From Amphibalanus amphitrite (Eukaryota; Arthropoda; Thecostraca; Balanomorpha; Balanidae): DNA of 64,000 bases. Below the pieces are notes generated by a model. It was not told where the DNA came from and searched no databases. It saw only the letters and a program-made list of their open reading frames with translations. This document shows, piece after piece, positions 45,081 through 64,000 of the stretch. Both the position numbers and the translations under genes were made by a program. The stretch lies in assembly GCF_019059575.1 (NCBI RefSeq), contig NW_024881981.1, positions 124,001-188,000 of the forward strand. Reading direction: 5' to 3'. Every line of letters begins with the position of its first letter. Positions within the stretch are counted from its first letter, which is position 1.

Positions 45081-46851
45081 CCCGCCAGGCGCGGCGCCCC
45101 GTCCTTCCGGCACTGAGGCGCTCCGCCCTGCCAGCGGACCGCCGCCCACCACTGCCACGCAGCTAGCCCGCAGCATAATCGCTTTAACGGGGCGCCGCGC
45201 CATGCTCGTTTTCTGACCGCGCGACCCTAACCATACATGGCAGCGTACGATAGGTATGGCTAGGTTTATTCCACGTGCATTCCTGTTGGCGGAGAGCGCC
45301 GATATTTGTGACGTTATGAGCTTTTATTACCGGCGTTGGCGGCTGTTCGGCCGCACACCCAAATAACCAGTGATAGAGACCATGAATAGAGAGACCGTAT
45401 GTAGGCATGAGAGTATGGTGCGCGTCTCAGCTCCGTCAGAGGGCTGTGCGGCTCGCCCGAGGGCCGTTCTGATCAACATTACTGTGTCACTGTTGGATGG
45501 CACGCTCGGTGGCCCTGTGAGATGCAATGCGGTTTGCGAAAGGCGCCGCCCTCCACCGACCGAGTCCACGGCTGCTTGCTTTTTTACTTTTTGCACACGG
45601 CGCGGAGAACGTTTTGCTTTATTGTTTGACTTGAAATAATCGAAGGTCAACTCGATTATTGAGGCGGGAACGTAGGCGAGATACGCCTCCTTAAAATCGC
45701 GACGGTACTTCTTTCCATTCATTCTTGTTTGATCAGAAATAACGCTTTTCCTCATAGTTTCCGATCAGTTTCCCGTAAAGCTACTGTGTATAACTTCACT
45801 ATCATAGCTTATATCAACCTTCTGGCGCTAACGAGATGTTATCGTATGTTATGATTGTAAACTGTGCCATGACTGTTGTAATAACCAACGTGTTTGGACG
45901 TCACGATTCGCAAATAAATAAAATAATACACAGTGAGCGGAGAGTGTTCTTAAAACAAGGATCAACGTCGTGAAGAGACTGAGAAAGTTGTGAGAAGTAT
46001 CGGGGCTTACTGGTTAACCCCTTTCCCCCACATAGTACATACCCTTATCGCCTTAGTAACCGAGCCTGTTGATAACTTGAAACACCGGTCGAGAGTGAGG
46101 AATACGCAATCCAAATATCTCGTGGTGTGTCAGGTAGGTGCATAGGTTGCGCCGAGAGCATCTTGGCTCCGCTTTTTTCCAATTTGTGATTTACGTGAGA
46201 TTTCGTCGCTATCGAGAGGTGGCCTTAGTATCCTTGTTTAGAATCTTCGACGTGAACCTGTCTCGAAATCACGTAAAAAAAAATGAAGACACAAATATGA
46301 TAATGGAGCATCATCGCCGCAAACTGCTGATTGCATGTCTGAGTATAATATTATATTGACCAATCATGTACATACAGTTCAAAAGCGACATTGTTCGGTC
46401 GCCGTCACCAATCGCACCACATAATCCCTAAAGGAACGACAACACATCGACAACCTAAAACCGCCCGTAAAGCCCGTTGAATGCTAGTTGTCGCCCAGCT
46501 AGGACATGCCACTGGGCCGGTGGCAAGAAGTGAACACAGCCCGCCGCGCGGTCCTGAGCCCTCCGCACTGCGGGCTACCCTGACCGGGCCAAAACAGCCG
46601 CACACTCACAGACACATGGACACATCACACATTAACCCGCTCCCTGTCAGATTCCGCGTCACCGGACGGGTTTAACCACCCCCAGCCCGAACCAGACACA
46701 CCCACATAATTGCCGCTATAGTTGCACTGCAGTATATTCGGCCGTCAAAGTGCCTCGTAAGTCTCATCACACTGTTTCGGCGAGCTTCTGTGTTGGCTGC
46801 CGTATATAAGGATAACTAGAGTTTAGTCCGAGAGGACTGTCATGAGTGACG
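45081..46851. other. Tail-to-tail intergenic region
   Basis: It holds the 3'-UTRs of TBC1D10 (plus) and ATP2C1 (minus). No other gene was recognised; frames such as 45327-45755 (minus) have no family resemblance. Confidence 0.45.
45913..45922 (+). terminator. Polyadenylation signal of TBC1D10 (overlapping AATAAA)
   Basis: AATAAATAAAATAA holds overlapping signals, the best candidate for the TBC1D10 3' end, about 830 bases after its stop. Confidence 0.5.
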
Positions 46852-62928
<16,077 letters not shown>

Positions 62929-63588
62929 GGCGGGGCGCGGCCCGGGCGCGGTCAGCACGAGCGGCGCCGGGGAGGGGGCAGAGCGCGGCCGGCCGGCGAC
63001 ACTCACACACTGGCGGCGCGGCACGACACGGCGCGCGCCGCCGCACTGGCCCAGCGGACCCGGACAAAGATCACTGGCCAACGCACCGATAACTGCCCCC
63101 CGACAGCACCGCCGGCCGCTCACTGCGCCTCCGGAACGACGTGAGACCAGATCTGGGTCGACGGGAACGCTATACCAAAACTTGGGTAGGCATGCCTGAC
63201 ACGCAATGTTATGGTGATGCTCAGTACAAGGCATGCGCATTGCACAAAGTATACAAATCTATGCTGAGTTGAGAAAAACAAGTTGCAAGCTTGAGTTATT
63301 TTAAGATGTCATCACCTCGCACTTAAAAGGCAAAATAATGTATTGTGTATATACCTATCAATCATAACACAAGACTTCCTTTTTTATCACCATTTACCTT
63401 ACCATTTGCCATAATTCATGAGACTTACCTACTTCAGCTTTTAAGGCAAAGCTTTCAAAGCTAGTAATACAGCCACATATATACCTATCTATGCTTACAT
63501 ACAAAACTTCAAACATTCTCTGTCAGCAAAGAGCCTCTGTGTTTATCCGTGTTTGTTTGGCGCAGTGGTGTTTCTGCTCTCGCCTGCA
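62929..63588. other. ATP2C1 upstream region
   Basis: 62929-63130 is strongly GC- and CpG-rich and is probably the 5'-UTR and promoter. The exon 1 frame stays open here up to an ATG at 63240, so a longer N-terminus is possible. The rest is AT-rich and unassigned. Confidence 0.5.
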
Positions 63589-63774
63589 GGGCCCTGCTTT
63601 ACGGCACGGCGCTACAGTGCGCTATGCGTATCGTGGTGTTGAGTTTCCATGGAAACATCAACACAGTCAGACGCTCTAACATGGGAGAGCGCCCGAGTTT
63701 GTTGATGTTTCCATAGAAATCCAGTACCATGATGCCGCCAGCGTGCTGTAGCGTCGTTTTGTGAAACAGGGCCC
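63589..63774. mobile_element. Short foldback MITE upstream of ATP2C1
   Basis: The left arm GGGCCCTGCTTTACGGC pairs with the inverse of the right-arm sequence AAACAGGGCCC. Arms continue through CGCTACAG and TTTCCATGGAAACATCAACA / TTTCTATGGAAACATCAACA for about 80 bp. Confidence 0.82.
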
Positions 63775-64000
63775 AGGTCAAACAGTTCAGAGGCGGCGGC
63801 CGAAAGGCAAAGCTACGCACCGCCAAAGTGACGTCACACACTGTCGTCCTTGTTTGTTTGTTACCTACGTACGCAGTCCCAGCTGAAATATCCCGAAAAG
63901 TGTAGCATTCGACGTGGCTGATGTGATCATTTTTGACGAAGTTATTTACCAAAAATCGGATCCCTACTTTTGGACCTTTGACCTGTCCTCAGAGGTCCTC
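63775..64000. other. Window edge, probable start of another AGGTCA-rich element
   Basis: The last 100 bases (GCATTCGACGTG, AAGTTATTTACCAAAAATCG, GACCTTTGACCTG, TCAGAGGTCC) match the order of blocks in subfamily C. The element would continue beyond the window. Confidence 0.45.

Overview
This is eukaryotic nuclear DNA. Genes are split by GT-AG introns, upstream reading frames carry no ribosome-binding sites, and intergenic and intronic space is full of transposons. The protein sequences and gene complement fit an arthropod. A crustacean such as a barnacle is my guess, and nothing in the window proves it.

Genes from left to right: (1) the first two coding exons of DEPDC5, a GATOR1 subunit, minus strand, running off the left edge; (2) mitochondrial ATP synthase delta subunit ATP5F1D, plus strand, three coding exons; (3) RNA polymerase II subunit RPB4 (POLR2D), minus strand, four coding exons, tail to tail with ATP5F1D; (4) a possible first exon of an unidentified mitochondrial protein, plus strand, at 31927; (5) a compact protein with two CAP-Gly domains related to CLIP-170, plus strand, five exons; (6) a TBC1D10-type Rab GAP, plus strand, seven exons; (7) the secretory-pathway Ca2+/Mn2+ pump ATP2C1 (SPCA), minus strand, 18 exons, 908 codons, with every exon junction in phase. 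They are unrelated housekeeping genes, not a cluster with a shared task.

The rest is mostly mobile DNA. The most striking component is a set of roughly 0.8-1.6 kb non-coding elements (near 2.8, 8.6, 14.7/24.0, 17.9, 19.4, 24.8, 26.2, 40.2, 52.2 and 60.6 kb). Most are flanked by TTAA and begin with CCC-type inverted repeats, as non-autonomous piggyBac-like elements would. Many share three features: poly-G/poly-C hairpins just inside the ends, a central palindrome, and many AGGTCA/TGACCT hexamers, which is the half-site bound by nuclear receptors. Other elements are an APE-type LINE, a 4.5 kb CACTG-ended DNA transposon, two hAT-type elements with perfect 8-bp duplications, a TRIM-like retroelement with 251-bp LTRs, two CCGTAA-ended elements at TA sites, and several foldback MITEs.

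The 14.7-24.1 kb interval reads as a nested stack: a TTAA element split by the LINE, the LINE split by the CACTG transposon, and that transposon holding further TTAA elements. Removing the 4,507-bp CACTG insert together with one copy of its 2-bp duplication leaves one open 968-residue LINE frame.

All coordinates were read by hand. Exon joins were checked for phase and for agreement with remembered family sequences, not by alignment software.
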